DNA of 59,787 bases from an uncultured Lachnospiraceae bacterium (GCA_910579465.1 CAJTUB010000011.1:1-59787); one strand, 5' to 3'; positions 26,655-35,181 are shown, numbered from the stretch's first letter. Made by a program: numbers and translations. Notes: generated by a model from the letters alone, not told the origin.

Positions 26655-28820
26655 ATGAAAAGAAGGAAAGGTATGGCTGCTTTTTCCTTACTTACATCGG
26701 TGCTGCTGTTTATGACAGCTTGTTCCAGCGGGGTAGATTATGTGTTGCCGACATTGGCGCCTACTTATACCCCGACGCCGGTAGTAAAGGAAAATGACGG
26801 TCCGACTCCGACCCTTGCGCCGGATGCGGGCAATACGAAGATTATAGCATTGGATGGCGAGGATTATAATCAGACCTCTCATTTTTCCATCAAGGGTGCT
26901 GGTGTGATTTCCGTAAAGCCGGTTGCACATTCCGGTTCGTATTCGTTTTTTATTTCAGACCGCAGCGATACGTCGCATGGCGTTTCCCTGGGTTTTTCTG
27001 ACGCAAACGGAAATGCAGTGAATGTAATTGGGAAAAGTGTGCATATTGCGGCATGGGTTTACCATGAAACCAATGAGCCGCAGGATTTTTCCTGTATTCT
27101 TTCGGTAAAGAAGCTGGATGGTACAACCGATACCCCGGAGAGGCTTTCCATCACCGGTGTTCCTTCCGGTGAGTGGACGCTGCTTGAGGGCGACCTGCCG
27201 GTGTATTCCAATATAACGAATCCGACTGTCGGTTTTGAAATGTCTTCTTCTGCGAAGGGTTCGTTTTATCTTGATGATGTGCGTATGACTTATGACCCTG
27301 CGAGCAATGTTGGTCCGAATATGGCATATAACAAGGAGACCTTTAACGGGATTCATTATGATTTCGAGGATGCCGTAACGCATCTGCAGGAGAGAGGGAC
27401 AGGAGTTCCTTCCATTGTAGAGGGCGGCTATGACGGCAGTGATTACTGTCTGTTTGTTTCGGGCCGTACCAAGAACTGGAACGGTGTACAGATTGACCTT
27501 TCAAACTATGGTCTGGGAGGCACAAAGCTCTACATTTCCTATGCGGCAAAGCATGATGCTGCGACAAAGACAAAGGTAGTTTGTTCCCTGCAGTACAGGG
27601 AGGCCGGAGGCTCGTCAGATAAGTATGCCAATATTACATCTACAGAGTCGGTGCTTCCGGGCGAATGGACAGAGGTGTCCGCTTCGTTTACTCCGTCTAA
27701 AACGGCAGAGTCGGTGATTGTCTATTTTGAGACCGGAGCGACAGAGGACTTCTATCTTGATAATATCATAATAACGACAAAGGACCCGTCTGTGCAGTCG
27801 CCGGACCCGAATCAGCCTGGTACCACGCCGGATGACCCGATGAAAGATGTCGATCTTTCTAAGTTTGTTACGATTCATTCCCTGACGGCGGATGAACGTG
27901 GTAATGAGGCGCAGATTTTCGAAAAACGCGGCAGCGCTGAGATGTCGGTTGTAAGCAATGGACATTCCGGGAATGGCTTCCTTGTTACCGGTCGTACTGC
28001 CAGCTGGAACGGCATGGGTCTGAACTTTAAGAACCTGGATAATGAGTCCTTTGATGTTATTGGTAAGAATGTATATATTTCCTACTGGGTATATCAGGAC
28101 AGCGGCGAGCCGCAGGAGTTCTGCGCTACCCTGCAGGCAAATAAGCCGGACGGCTCCGCCGTATGGCCGGAGCGGGTTAATATCCCGGCTCTTCCGAGTG
28201 GTCAATGGACGCATGTAGAGGGTGTGATTCCGGTTTATGCAAACGTAAAAGTGCCGCAGATTAACTTTGAGATTCCTTCCTCTGATGATGCAGATTTCAT
28301 GTTGGATGATATCATTATTGCTTATGACCCGGACAGCAGCGTAGACCCGAATCCGGATTATGTTGTTGAGGCGAAGCTGCCGTTCTCTACTATTTCGCTC
28401 GACTTTGAGGATAATAACGCTTACTTTGGTTCCCGCGGTAATGCAAAGCCATCCATCGTTTACGGCGGACATGAAAGCGACAAGTGTCTTGCCGTAACAG
28501 GACGTTCCTCCAGCTGGCACGGCGTGCAGGCAGACCTTTCAGCCTATGACCTTGCCGGGAAGACGTTAGATATTACCTACTGGGTATATCACGAGTATAC
28601 AACACCGTTAGAGATTAACATGACGGCAGAGCAGAATGACGGCGCGGAGACGACCTATACGCCGGTTGTGGTAGGAGAGCCGATCGAGGACGGCAAGTGG
28701 GTAAAGTATAACAATACCTATACCGTTCCGGAGAATGCATTGAAGTTTATGCTGTATTTTGAGTCTCCGGAGGCAACCGCTTCGTTCTTCGTGGACGACG
28801 TTGTAATTAAGCTTCAGTAA
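26655..28820 (+). CDS. Lipoprotein with four carbohydrate-binding-module-like repeats
   Basis: A 721-residue exported lipoprotein. The lipobox is LFMTA|C, with the lipidated Cys at about residue 23, then a short Thr/Pro linker (TLAPTYTPTPV). The rest is four repeats of about 150 residues with the jelly-roll pattern of CenC-type family 4/9 modules: each has a GxxS...VxGR or ISDR segment, a SxWNG/SHG turn, SGEW or PGEW or SGQW or DGKW, and ends in (Y/F)LDD or (M)LDD or FVDD. No glycosidase domain is present. It likely captures polysaccharide at the cell surface (inference). GAGGAGG at 26640-26646 sets the start; a longer upstream frame to 26613 has no site. Confidence 0.85.
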   Translation: MKRRKGMAAFSLLTSVLLFMTACSSGVDYVLPTLAPTYTPTPVVKENDGPTPTLAPDAGNTKIIALDGEDYNQTSHFSIKGAGVISVKPVAHSGSYSFFISDRSDTSHGVSLGFSDANGNAVNVIGKSVHIAAWVYHETNEPQDFSCILSVKKLDGTTDTPERLSITGVPSGEWTLLEGDLPVYSNITNPTVGFEMSSSAKGSFYLDDVRMTYDPASNVGPNMAYNKETFNGIHYDFEDAVTHLQERGTGVPSIVEGGYDGSDYCLFVSGRTKNWNGVQIDLSNYGLGGTKLYISYAAKHDAATKTKVVCSLQYREAGGSSDKYANITSTESVLPGEWTEVSASFTPSKTAESVIVYFETGATEDFYLDNIIITTKDPSVQSPDPNQPGTTPDDPMKDVDLSKFVTIHSLTADERGNEAQIFEKRGSAEMSVVSNGHSGNGFLVTGRTASWNGMGLNFKNLDNESFDVIGKNVYISYWVYQDSGEPQEFCATLQANKPDGSAVWPERVNIPALPSGQWTHVEGVIPVYANVKVPQINFEIPSSDDADFMLDDIIIAYDPDSSVDPNPDYVVEAKLPFSTISLDFEDNNAYFGSRGNAKPSIVYGGHESDKCLAVTGRSSSWHGVQADLSAYDLAGKTLDITYWVYHEYTTPLEINMTAEQNDGAETTYTPVVVGEPIEDGKWVKYNNTYTVPENALKFMLYFESPEATASFFVDDVVIKLQ

Positions 28821-28843
28821 ACGAATAGTAAGATAGTGCAGAG

Positions 28844-28898
28844 AGGATGCTCCGAACTATGATTTCCTTTTGGGGTCATGGAGGGGCATCCTTTTTTG
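28844..28898 (+). terminator. Terminator after the lipoprotein gene
   Basis: AGGATGC (28844-28850) pairs with GCATCCT (28886-28892), with inner CTCC/GGAG and ATGA/TCAT pairs continuing the stem, and is followed by TTTTTT. Confidence 0.88.
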
Positions 28899-28934
28899 AG
28901 GTGCAGGCTGTGGAAAGTTAAGGGAGGTAGTTTT

Positions 28935-29038
28935 ATGCAACCAAAGAAAGTCTCAAAACGGGAAATCGCTATGTATTCTATGGCGCCGGGGTTGCCGCGG
29001 TTCTCGGGCTGGCAATTTTTATAATAAGACGGAGATAG
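28935..29038 (+). pseudogene. Small membrane peptide gene split by a one-base frameshift
   Basis: AGGGAGG and an ATG at 28935 open a frame reading MQPKKVSKR, which then leaves the sensible frame. In the next frame the sequence continues TGNRYVFYGAGVAAVLGLA, then IFIIRRR and a stop at 29036-29038. One extra A in the AAAA run of 28956-28965 would join them into a 34-residue protein with a Lys-rich start, one membrane helix and an RRR end, similar to a sortase-type tail. The helix half has no start codon of its own. The ribosome site is excellent, so this is either a recent single-base loss, a sequencing error or slippage. It sits just upstream of the feo promoter. Confidence 0.6.
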
Positions 29039-29069
29039 GGCGCATGCTTCGTGCGCCAAGGCCTTTTTA
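29039..29069 (+). terminator. Weak terminator-like hairpin before the feo promoter
   Basis: GGCGCA (29039-29044) pairs with TGCGCC (29052-29057), followed after AAGGCC by TTTTT. It would end the short upstream transcript. Confidence 0.5.
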
Positions 29070-29087
29070 AAAATTTTAAAAAGGTAC

Positions 29088-29116
29088 TTGACAAAATTTT
29101 TATTTGGTGTTATGCT
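29088..29116 (+). promoter_or_regulatory. Promoter of the feo operon
   Basis: A perfect TTGACA (29088-29093), a 17-base spacer and TATGCT (29111-29116), with an extended -10 TGT. Transcription should begin near 29123, inside the palindromic operator. Confidence 0.88.
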
Positions 29117-29120
29117 CATC

Positions 29121-29142
29121 TTAGTTAGCATAAGCTAACTAA
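29121..29142. promoter_or_regulatory. DtxR/MntR-type metal-repressor operator
   Basis: TTAGTTAGC and GCTAACTAA form a perfect 9+9 inverted repeat around ATAA. The TTAG...TTAG/CTAA...CTAA layout resembles DtxR/IdeR-family operators. It covers the predicted transcription start and lies just before the feoA ribosome site, so metal-loaded repressor would block transcription when iron is plentiful. Family assignment is by resemblance. Confidence 0.78.
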
Positions 29143-29152
29143 GGAGGCAGAG

Positions 29153-29371
29153 ATGAATTTAACAGATGCTCAGATTGGAAAAGAATATAGTATTACAGAG
29201 ATTGCAACGGAAGACGAGGAACTGGATGCCTTTCTTTTTACGCTGGGGTGCTACAGCGGGGAGCCGGTTACCGTGATTTCACGCAGGAAGGGCGGATGCG
29301 TTGTTTCTATTAAGGACGGGAGATATAATATAGACAATCAGCTGGCATCGGCAATTTTTCTGCGGGAATAG
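29153..29371 (+). CDS. feoA: FeoA, ferrous iron transport accessory protein
   Basis: A 72-residue small SH3-fold protein. The centre GCYSGEPVTVISRRKGGCVVSIKDGRYNID is the typical FeoA core (hydrophobic GxxxG turn, then strand-turn-strand). It supports FeoB in the cytosol. AAGGAGG lies just after the operator and 6 bases before the ATG. The 142 bases to feoB contain a GGGCAGCA/TGCTGCCC hairpin near 29391-29423 that may tune relative expression. Confidence 0.92.
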   Translation: MNLTDAQIGKEYSITEIATEDEELDAFLFTLGCYSGEPVTVISRRKGGCVVSIKDGRYNIDNQLASAIFLRE

Positions 29372-29513
29372 GCATTATAGGGGAGATTACAGGGCAGCAT
29401 TGGAAGCAGGCAGTTTGCTGCCCATCATTTCATCTTGCGGTTAGCCGTCGCTTACCGAATGGGTGCGTGCGGTTTAACGATAGAGATATTGGAAAAAGAG
29501 GAGGAATACGGAA

Positions 29514-31514
29514 ATGAGAATCGCTTTTACAGGCAATCCGAACAGCGGGAAGACGACAATGTATAATGTGCTTACCGGAAGAAACGAGCGGGTCGGAAAC
29601 TGGGCCGGCGTCACCGTGGATAAAAAGGAAAGTCCGGTGAAAAAAAGCTTTTACCACGGCGGGGAGGAATTGATTGCCGTGGACCTTCCGGGCGCATATT
29701 CCATGTCGCCATTTACGTCAGAGGAAAGTATTACAAGTGCTTATGTAAAAAATGAGAAGCCGGACGTGATGATAAATATTGTGGATGCGACTAATTTAAG
29801 CCGAAGCCTGTTTTTTACGACACAGCTGCTGGAGCTTGGCGTTCCGGTTGTCGTAGCGCTCAACAAAAGCGACGTCAATGAAAAGAAGAAAACGGAAATC
29901 GATGTGGAGGCTTTAGCGGAGCGGTTAGGATGTCCGGTTATAAAGACGGTGTCTGTTTCTTCGGGGGACAACGGACTGGCAGAGGTGGTGAAGGCGGCCG
30001 TAGCACAGAAGGGCAAAGGACAGACGGCGCCGTATGAGCAGGGAAACATTGACCTGCGGAAGAAGGACGAGGTGGAAGCCGCGGACCGTGCACGTTTCCG
30101 CTTTGTCAATCAGCTTGTGGCAGAGGTGGAGACACGTAAGGTGCTGACGAAGGAGAAGAATAAGCAGGATAAAGCAGATGCTGTTCTTACCAATATGTGG
30201 TTCGGGATTCCGGTTTTTGCCGTTGTGATGTTTCTTGTGTTCTATATTTCCCAGGCGACCTTGGGAACCTGGATTGCAGATGGACTGACAGGCGGAATTG
30301 AGAAATTCCAGGCTTTAGCAGGGGAACAGCTGTCAGGAGCAGCTCCGTTTTTGCAGGCGCTTTTAGTAGACGGCATCATTGGCGGTGTCGGCGCGGTGGT
30401 AGGCTTTCTGCCATTAGTTATGGTAATGTATTTCCTGATTGCATTGTTGGAGGATTGCGGCTATATGGCACGTGCTACGGTTGTATTGGACCCGATTTTT
30501 AAGAAGGTCGGTCTTTCCGGGAAGTCGGTTATTCCGATGGTGATTGGTACCGGCTGTGCAATTCCGGGCGTCATGGCATGCCGTACCATCCGCAATGAAA
30601 GAGAGCGCAGGGCAACCGCAATGCTGACGCCGTTCATGCCATGCGGAGCAAAGCTTCCGGTCATTGCGTTATTTGCAGGAGTATTTTTCTCGGATGCTTT
30701 CTGGGTCGGACCGCTGATGTATTTTATCGGCATTCTGCTGATTTTATTGGGAGCGCTCTTAGTCAACAGAATTGCCGGACACAAGTATAGAAAATCCTTT
30801 TTCCTGATGGAGCTTCCGGAATACAAGCTTCCGAGTCTGAAAAGGGCAGTAATTTCCATGTTTTCCCGCGGCAAGGCATACATAGTCAAGGCAGGTACGA
30901 TTATCCTTGTATGTAACGCCGCCGTGCAGATGATGCAGAGCTTTAACTGGCATTTTCAGGTGGTGGAGGAAGGGATGGAGCATACGTCTATTCTCGCATC
31001 GCTTGCTTCTCCGTTTGCAGTGCTGCTGCTTCCGTTGGGCTTCGGTGTGTGGCAGCTTTCCGCAGCTGCAATTACCGGCTTTATTGCAAAGGAAAATGTA
31101 GTCGGTACGCTGGCTGTAGTGTATGGACTGACGAACGTTATTGATACAGAGGAGCTTGCTCTGGTTGGCAGTGGAAACGAAGTAGCTGCCGTGATGGGAC
31201 TGACAAAGGCAGCGGCGCTTGCCTATCTGATGTTTAACCTGTATACGCCTCCGTGCTTTGCCGCAATCGGCGCAATGAACTCGGAAATGAAAAGCAGGAG
31301 ATGGCTGTTCGGCGGCATTGCCCTTCAGCTGGGAACCGGTTATACCATTGCTTTTTCCGTATACCAGATTGGCACAGTAATTGCTACAGGCAGCTTTGGA
31401 GCGGCTGCGGTTCCCGGCATGATTGCAGTTGCATGCTTTGCGGCGATTGTAGTATACTTAATCCGGAGGACAAATAAGAACCTGAGGGCAGAGTATGCGT
31501 TAAAGAAGGCATAA
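29514..31514 (+). CDS. feoB: FeoB, ferrous iron permease
   Basis: A 666-residue iron(II) transporter. The N-terminal G domain has G1 GNPNSGKTT, G3 DLPGAYS and G4 NKSD; a short GDI-like helical region follows to about 220. The membrane domain has two Gate repeats with the conserved PCGAKLPV (Cys in the pore) and a second YTPPCFAA motif. It is shorter than the E. coli protein (773) and lacks FeoC-binding extensions, as is usual in Clostridia. AGAGGAGG sets the start. A Cys-rich partner follows at 25 bases. Confidence 0.97.
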   Translation: MRIAFTGNPNSGKTTMYNVLTGRNERVGNWAGVTVDKKESPVKKSFYHGGEELIAVDLPGAYSMSPFTSEESITSAYVKNEKPDVMINIVDATNLSRSLFFTTQLLELGVPVVVALNKSDVNEKKKTEIDVEALAERLGCPVIKTVSVSSGDNGLAEVVKAAVAQKGKGQTAPYEQGNIDLRKKDEVEAADRARFRFVNQLVAEVETRKVLTKEKNKQDKADAVLTNMWFGIPVFAVVMFLVFYISQATLGTWIADGLTGGIEKFQALAGEQLSGAAPFLQALLVDGIIGGVGAVVGFLPLVMVMYFLIALLEDCGYMARATVVLDPIFKKVGLSGKSVIPMVIGTGCAIPGVMACRTIRNERERRATAMLTPFMPCGAKLPVIALFAGVFFSDAFWVGPLMYFIGILLILLGALLVNRIAGHKYRKSFFLMELPEYKLPSLKRAVISMFSRGKAYIVKAGTIILVCNAAVQMMQSFNWHFQVVEEGMEHTSILASLASPFAVLLLPLGFGVWQLSAAAITGFIAKENVVGTLAVVYGLTNVIDTEELALVGSGNEVAAVMGLTKAAALAYLMFNLYTPPCFAAIGAMNSEMKSRRWLFGGIALQLGTGYTIAFSVYQIGTVIATGSFGAAAVPGMIAVACFAAIVVYLIRRTNKNLRAEYALKKA

Positions 31515-31539
31515 GAAATAAATACAAGGAGCGGCTGAT

Positions 31540-31746
31540 ATGGAAAATATAATCGTTATAGCAATTCTTCTGGCTGCGATAGGCGCGGCAGTCACTTATA
31601 TCGTAAGGGCAAAGAAAAACGGCGCAGGCTGTATCGGCTGCCCGTCCTGCGGAAGCTGCCCGCATAAGAAAAAGGAAACAGAAGAGGATAGGAGCAGCTG
31701 CTGCGGCAGGGAGGGCGGCTGTAGCTGTAAGGAGAAGAAAGAGTAG
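31540..31746 (+). CDS. FeoB-associated Cys-rich membrane protein
   Basis: A 68-residue peptide with one N-terminal membrane helix (about 3-24) followed by GCIGCPSCGSC, CC and CSC cysteine clusters in a Lys/Glu-rich tail. Such proteins are regularly encoded directly after clostridial feoB and are presumed to handle iron on the cytosolic side; biochemical function is unproven. AAGGAG precedes the ATG. Confidence 0.88.
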   Translation: MENIIVIAILLAAIGAAVTYIVRAKKNGAGCIGCPSCGSCPHKKKETEEDRSSCCGREGGCSCKEKKE

Positions 31747-31766
31747 GCTATTCTATCAGATGGAAC

Positions 31767-31799
31767 GGGCTGCCGCATGAAGGGCAGCCCTATATTTTT
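31767..31799 (+). terminator. Terminator of the feo operon
   Basis: GGGCTGCC (31767-31774) pairs with GGCAGCCC (31783-31790), followed by TATATTTTT. The convergent capA-like gene ends 12 bases further on, so it may also act against read-through from the minus strand. Confidence 0.82.
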
Positions 31800-31810
31800 C
31801 TGTCTGGCTC

Positions 31811-33079
31811 TTATTCCTTCAGAAAATCCCCTAATATCCTTCTTGCCAGCGACCAGGTATCCTCCAGGGTAAATACACTTTCCTCGGCGCGTTTATGGAT
31901 GCCGTGGAGGCGGAGCAGCTCTTCGGTATATTCGGAAAGGCGGTAGGTCGCATAGGTTCCGTCGCCAACCTCGTCGCTGTAATGTGTAACGGTCGGAATG
32001 ACGGCGCTTTCCGTGATTTGGATATGGCCGTTTTCGTCCTCCGTCAGTGTTATTTCTGCCATCCCGCCTAACAGGCGCGGAGCTTCAATCTGTCCCGAAA
32101 TAAAATTGCCGAGAGAGTAGAACACCAGCATTTTTCCGCCGTCCGGGCGCGTTTTCCATTCTACCGGCTCCAAGACATGAGGATGTGCGCCAATAACAAG
32201 GTCGACGCCCTCTTCTGCGAAAAGGGTGGTCCAAAAGAGCTGGTCGTTGTCCGGTTCATAGACATATTCTGTCCCCCAGTGAGGGAATACAATCACAAAG
32301 TCTGACAGTTCCTTTGCCTGTCGTATCTGGGAGCGGATATAGTCCCGGTTGTTCCAGGTCAGGAGTGTTACCAGATAGTTTTTTCCCTGCGGCAGAGGGA
32401 TTCCGTTCAGGCCGTAAGTATAATTGAGCATTGCAATGCGGATGCCGTTCTTCTCTACGACGGTGATGGTATCCTGTGCTTCCGGCGAGTCGTAAATTCC
32501 CAGAAGGGTAATTTCAGGATGTGCCGTCTTCCAGAAATTAATACAGTTTTCTATACCCTTTGCACCCTTATCCATAGTATGGTTCGTCGCGTGAAGGACG
32601 ACATCAAATCCGGCATTTACAATGGCGTCCCCCATAGCGTCCGGTGTGTTGAAGCATGGATAACCGACGTATTCAAACTCGGCTCCGCCAAGAATCGTTT
32701 CCTGATTGATAATCGCAATGTCTGCCGTGCTGATTTCGTCCTTCAAATGACGGTAAAAACCGTTAAAATCATAGGTGCCGTCCTCCTGCAGACCGCCGTT
32801 TAAGGTACTGCCGTGCACCAGGTCGTCTCCGACGGCAAGAAGCGTGACCTGCCTTGGGGCAGGCGTCGGTGTCGGGGACGGAGTGGGTGTTAAGGTCGGC
32901 GTCGGGGTAGCCGGAGGTGCGGTCGGTGTCAGGCCCTCTGCTGGTGTCGGCGTCGCGCTGTTTTGCGGAGAAAATGCAGGCGTTGCCTTGGAGCATGCAC
33001 CCAGAAAACAAAGGAAAAGTAGTCCGGATAACAGCAGGACGAGACAATGTGGTAATTTAAAAAATCGGAAGTGTTTCAT
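31811..33079 (-). CDS. CapA-family lipoprotein (PGA_cap metallophosphatase-like)
   Basis: A 422-residue lipoprotein. The lipobox LCFLGA|C is followed by a long TPTPTP linker (about 35-77), then a CapA/PgsA-like domain: LLAVGDDLVHG, the INQET segment, HATNHTMDKG, FPHWGTEY, IGAHPHVLEP and YSLGNFI. These histidine/aspartate motifs resemble calcineurin-like phosphoesterases. Family members take part in polyglutamate capsule making in Bacilli, but without capBC nearby the role here is open; wall polymer processing is more likely. It is the last gene of the minus-strand envelope operon, 78 bases after the VanY-like gene. Confidence 0.88.
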   Translation of the reverse strand: MKHFRFFKLPHCLVLLLSGLLFLCFLGACSKATPAFSPQNSATPTPAEGLTPTAPPATPTPTLTPTPSPTPTPAPRQVTLLAVGDDLVHGSTLNGGLQEDGTYDFNGFYRHLKDEISTADIAIINQETILGGAEFEYVGYPCFNTPDAMGDAIVNAGFDVVLHATNHTMDKGAKGIENCINFWKTAHPEITLLGIYDSPEAQDTITVVEKNGIRIAMLNYTYGLNGIPLPQGKNYLVTLLTWNNRDYIRSQIRQAKELSDFVIVFPHWGTEYVYEPDNDQLFWTTLFAEEGVDLVIGAHPHVLEPVEWKTRPDGGKMLVFYSLGNFISGQIEAPRLLGGMAEITLTEDENGHIQITESAVIPTVTHYSDEVGDGTYATYRLSEYTEELLRLHGIHKRAEESVFTLEDTWSLARRILGDFLKE

Positions 33080-33157
33080 AAAAATGCGAGTATCCTTTCA
33101 GCCGGAAAAACCGGGCAGTAGTTTAAACTATTACAGTAATCCTGACCAGCTCCTGGC

Positions 33158-34540
33158 TCAGACCGGGTCCGGAAAGTCAGTCCAATCCGGTGTTTCGGCC
33201 GGGTCCGGGGTGCCGGTCAGGTCCGGAATGCCGACGGGTCCGGAAGTCGGTTCCGGAGTGCTGGTCAGTTCCGGAAGGTCAGCCGGGTCGGGAGTCGGGA
33301 CAGGGGTGCCGGTTAGGTTCGGAGTATCAGCCGGGTCGGGAGTCGGGACAGGAGTCCCGGTTAAATCCGGGGTATCGGCCGGGTCGGGAGTCGGGACAGG
33401 GGTGCCGGTCAGGTCCGGAGTATCAGCCGGGTCGGGAGTCGGGACAGGAGTCCCGGTTAAATCCGGAGTATCAGTCGGAGACGGAGTCGGCGTCAGCTTA
33501 GCAAGCTCTTCCTGCCGTTTTTCGTATTCCTCCAGTTCCTTTTTCATCAGCTCAAACTCTTTTTTCGAAAGCAGGGACCAGTATTCCTTCGGAACTGCAA
33601 GAAGGTTGGTCGAAGGAAGTGCGCCGTAATACTCCTCCAAGGTGATGTCCTGCTCCTTTATGTAGGCGGCAAGTTCAAGGCCTACATAGCGGAAATGCCA
33701 AGGCTCGAAGTCGTAGCCGGTAATATCGGTTTTATCCTCCGGGTAACGCAGAATCCAGCCGTACTTATGGGCATTTTCCAAAAGCCATGCGTATTCTGGT
33801 GTGTTCAAAATGCTGAAATTGTTTTCATAGTTAGTGGCTTTACAGCAAAGGTCAACCGCAAGTCCGGTCTGATGCTCCGAAGTACCCGGAAGGGCATGGT
33901 AACGGGAGGCCTCATAGTAGCCGTAGTTTTTCAGGGCATAAGAATAAATCGACTTTTGCAGCCAGTAGGAGCGGAAGCCGCAGCGCAGTACCAGATGGTA
34001 GCCGTCCTCCTCGGCAGCCGCAAACAGCTCTTCCAGGGCAGTGGCAGCGACCGGCTGCAGATAACGCCGTTCATTGATTCCCTTATGGTAAATCTCGACC
34101 TTCGGCTCTACCATAAACGGAATGTAAGAAGAGGAAAGCGGATATTCCTTGTTTACCAGCAGGGTATAAGAGGAAGTGTCCGTATTTAACGCGGCGGCTT
34201 CCGGATAGGTAAAGGTAAGCTCACCGGCATGGTCCGAGGAGGTGTTTCCCAGCGGGACACGGGTCGGCACAGGTGTCGGACGCGGAGTCGGTGTCGGGGA
34301 TGGCGTCGGTGTCGGCGTGGCGGTCGGACGCGGCGTTGGTGTCGGAAACAGCCTGTCCGGTGAAAGAAACGGTCCCGGAAATGCCGGACGGGAAAGCACT
34401 GAGGTTGCAGCAGTCGTTTTCTGCGGCCCTAACATTTCGGCTAAATCCTCCGTGGTCAGCATAGAAATCCGGAAGTCCGGAAAGCTGTGCATCCATAGTG
34501 TACTTATAAGAAGAAGAGCAAGTGATTTTATCGTATTCAT
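33158..34540 (-). CDS. VanY-like D,D-carboxypeptidase with repetitive Pro-rich tails
   Basis: A 460-residue exported zinc peptidase that would trim the terminal D-Ala of peptidoglycan stems. It has an N-terminal hydrophobic segment, a TPTPTP linker (about 66-95), then a peptidase M15B domain with RCGFRSYWLQ, SEHQTGLAVDL (SxHxxGxAxD) and EPWHFRYVG (ExxH) supplying zinc ligands. After a charged helix comes a long tail (about 355-460) of 16-residue repeats containing TPDLTGTPVPTPDPA. The tail probably interacts with or spans the wall. It starts 9 bases after the rfbC stop, with AGGAGG before the ATG, so it belongs to the rhamnose operon. Confidence 0.9.
   Translation of the reverse strand: MNTIKSLALLLISTLWMHSFPDFRISMLTTEDLAEMLGPQKTTAATSVLSRPAFPGPFLSPDRLFPTPTPRPTATPTPTPSPTPTPRPTPVPTRVPLGNTSSDHAGELTFTYPEAAALNTDTSSYTLLVNKEYPLSSSYIPFMVEPKVEIYHKGINERRYLQPVAATALEELFAAAEEDGYHLVLRCGFRSYWLQKSIYSYALKNYGYYEASRYHALPGTSEHQTGLAVDLCCKATNYENNFSILNTPEYAWLLENAHKYGWILRYPEDKTDITGYDFEPWHFRYVGLELAAYIKEQDITLEEYYGALPSTNLLAVPKEYWSLLSKKEFELMKKELEEYEKRQEELAKLTPTPSPTDTPDLTGTPVPTPDPADTPDLTGTPVPTPDPADTPDLTGTPVPTPDPADTPNLTGTPVPTPDPADLPELTSTPEPTSGPVGIPDLTGTPDPAETPDWTDFPDPV
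33283..33474. repeat. Four tandem 48-bp repeats inside the VanY-like gene
   Basis: Copies begin at 33283, 33331, 33379 and 33427 on the plus strand, each with CCGGGTCGGGAGTCGGGACA, and encode the 16-residue Pro/Thr/Asp unit. Degenerate copies continue to about 33187. The exact 48-base period keeps frame, so copy number can change without breaking the gene. Confidence 0.9.
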
Positions 34541-34549
34541 AAAAGCCTC

Positions 34550-35110
34550 CTAAAAAATCCAGCCTTTCTTTTCTGCTTCGGCAAGTGTAGGCCAAGCGTG
34601 ATCCCGGGCGTTACATTGCAATGGCATGTCCTCCGGCCATTTAATACCAAGCGCCGGGTCGTCCCAACAGATACCGTATTGGTCCTCTGGTGCGTAAAAG
34701 TCACCGCATTTGTAGCAGAAAACTGCGGTTTCTGAAAGAACAACATAGCCATGTGCAAAGCCTTCCGGGACAAAAAGCTGCTTATGGTTGTCCGCGGAAA
34801 GACAGATACTGAAGGACTGTCCGAAGGTAGGAGAGCCTTTCCGGAGATCTACCGTCACATCCAGAATCTCTCCGGAAAAGGTGCGTACCAGCTTTGCCTG
34901 CGGATGCGCGAGCTGGTAATGCAGGCCGCGCAGAATCCCTCTTGGGGACATGGACTGGTTGTCCTGCACAAAGGTGCAGGAAATACCGGCGTTCCTGTAG
35001 TCCTGCTCGTTGTAGGTTTCTATAAAATAACCGCGTTCGTCGCGACGTACCTCAGGCTCTATAATAAAAAGCCCGTCAATGCCGCAGCGGGTTACGGTAA
35101 GCTTTCCCAT
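34550..35110 (-). CDS. rfbC: dTDP-4-dehydrorhamnose 3,5-epimerase
   Basis: A 186-residue cupin-fold epimerase, third step to dTDP-L-rhamnose. Motifs: DERGYFIETYN, QDNQSMSPRGILRGLHYQ with the catalytic His, VDLRKGSPTFG and VPEGFAHGY. The frame is open upstream to 35170, but GAGGTGAC just before 35110 sets the start (MGKLTVTR). It follows rfbD by 71 bases. Confidence 0.95.
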   Translation of the reverse strand: MGKLTVTRCGIDGLFIIEPEVRRDERGYFIETYNEQDYRNAGISCTFVQDNQSMSPRGILRGLHYQLAHPQAKLVRTFSGEILDVTVDLRKGSPTFGQSFSICLSADNHKQLFVPEGFAHGYVVLSETAVFCYKCGDFYAPEDQYGICWDDPALGIKWPEDMPLQCNARDHAWPTLAEAEKKGWIF

Positions 35111-35181
35111 AAATGTCACCTCTTTCTGTTCTGTTCCCTCTATCATACCGCAAAAAGTGTATTTATGCAAGAAAAAGCAGA

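Noticed and set aside
33187..33480. CRISPR-like repeat array.
   Set aside because: The units are contiguous without unique spacers and encode a repeated peptide in frame.
32775..33629. Plus-strand open frame rich in Gly/Val/Ser repeats over the CapA and VanY genes.
   Set aside because: It is the shadow of the TPTP linker and the 48-bp repeats on the minus strand.
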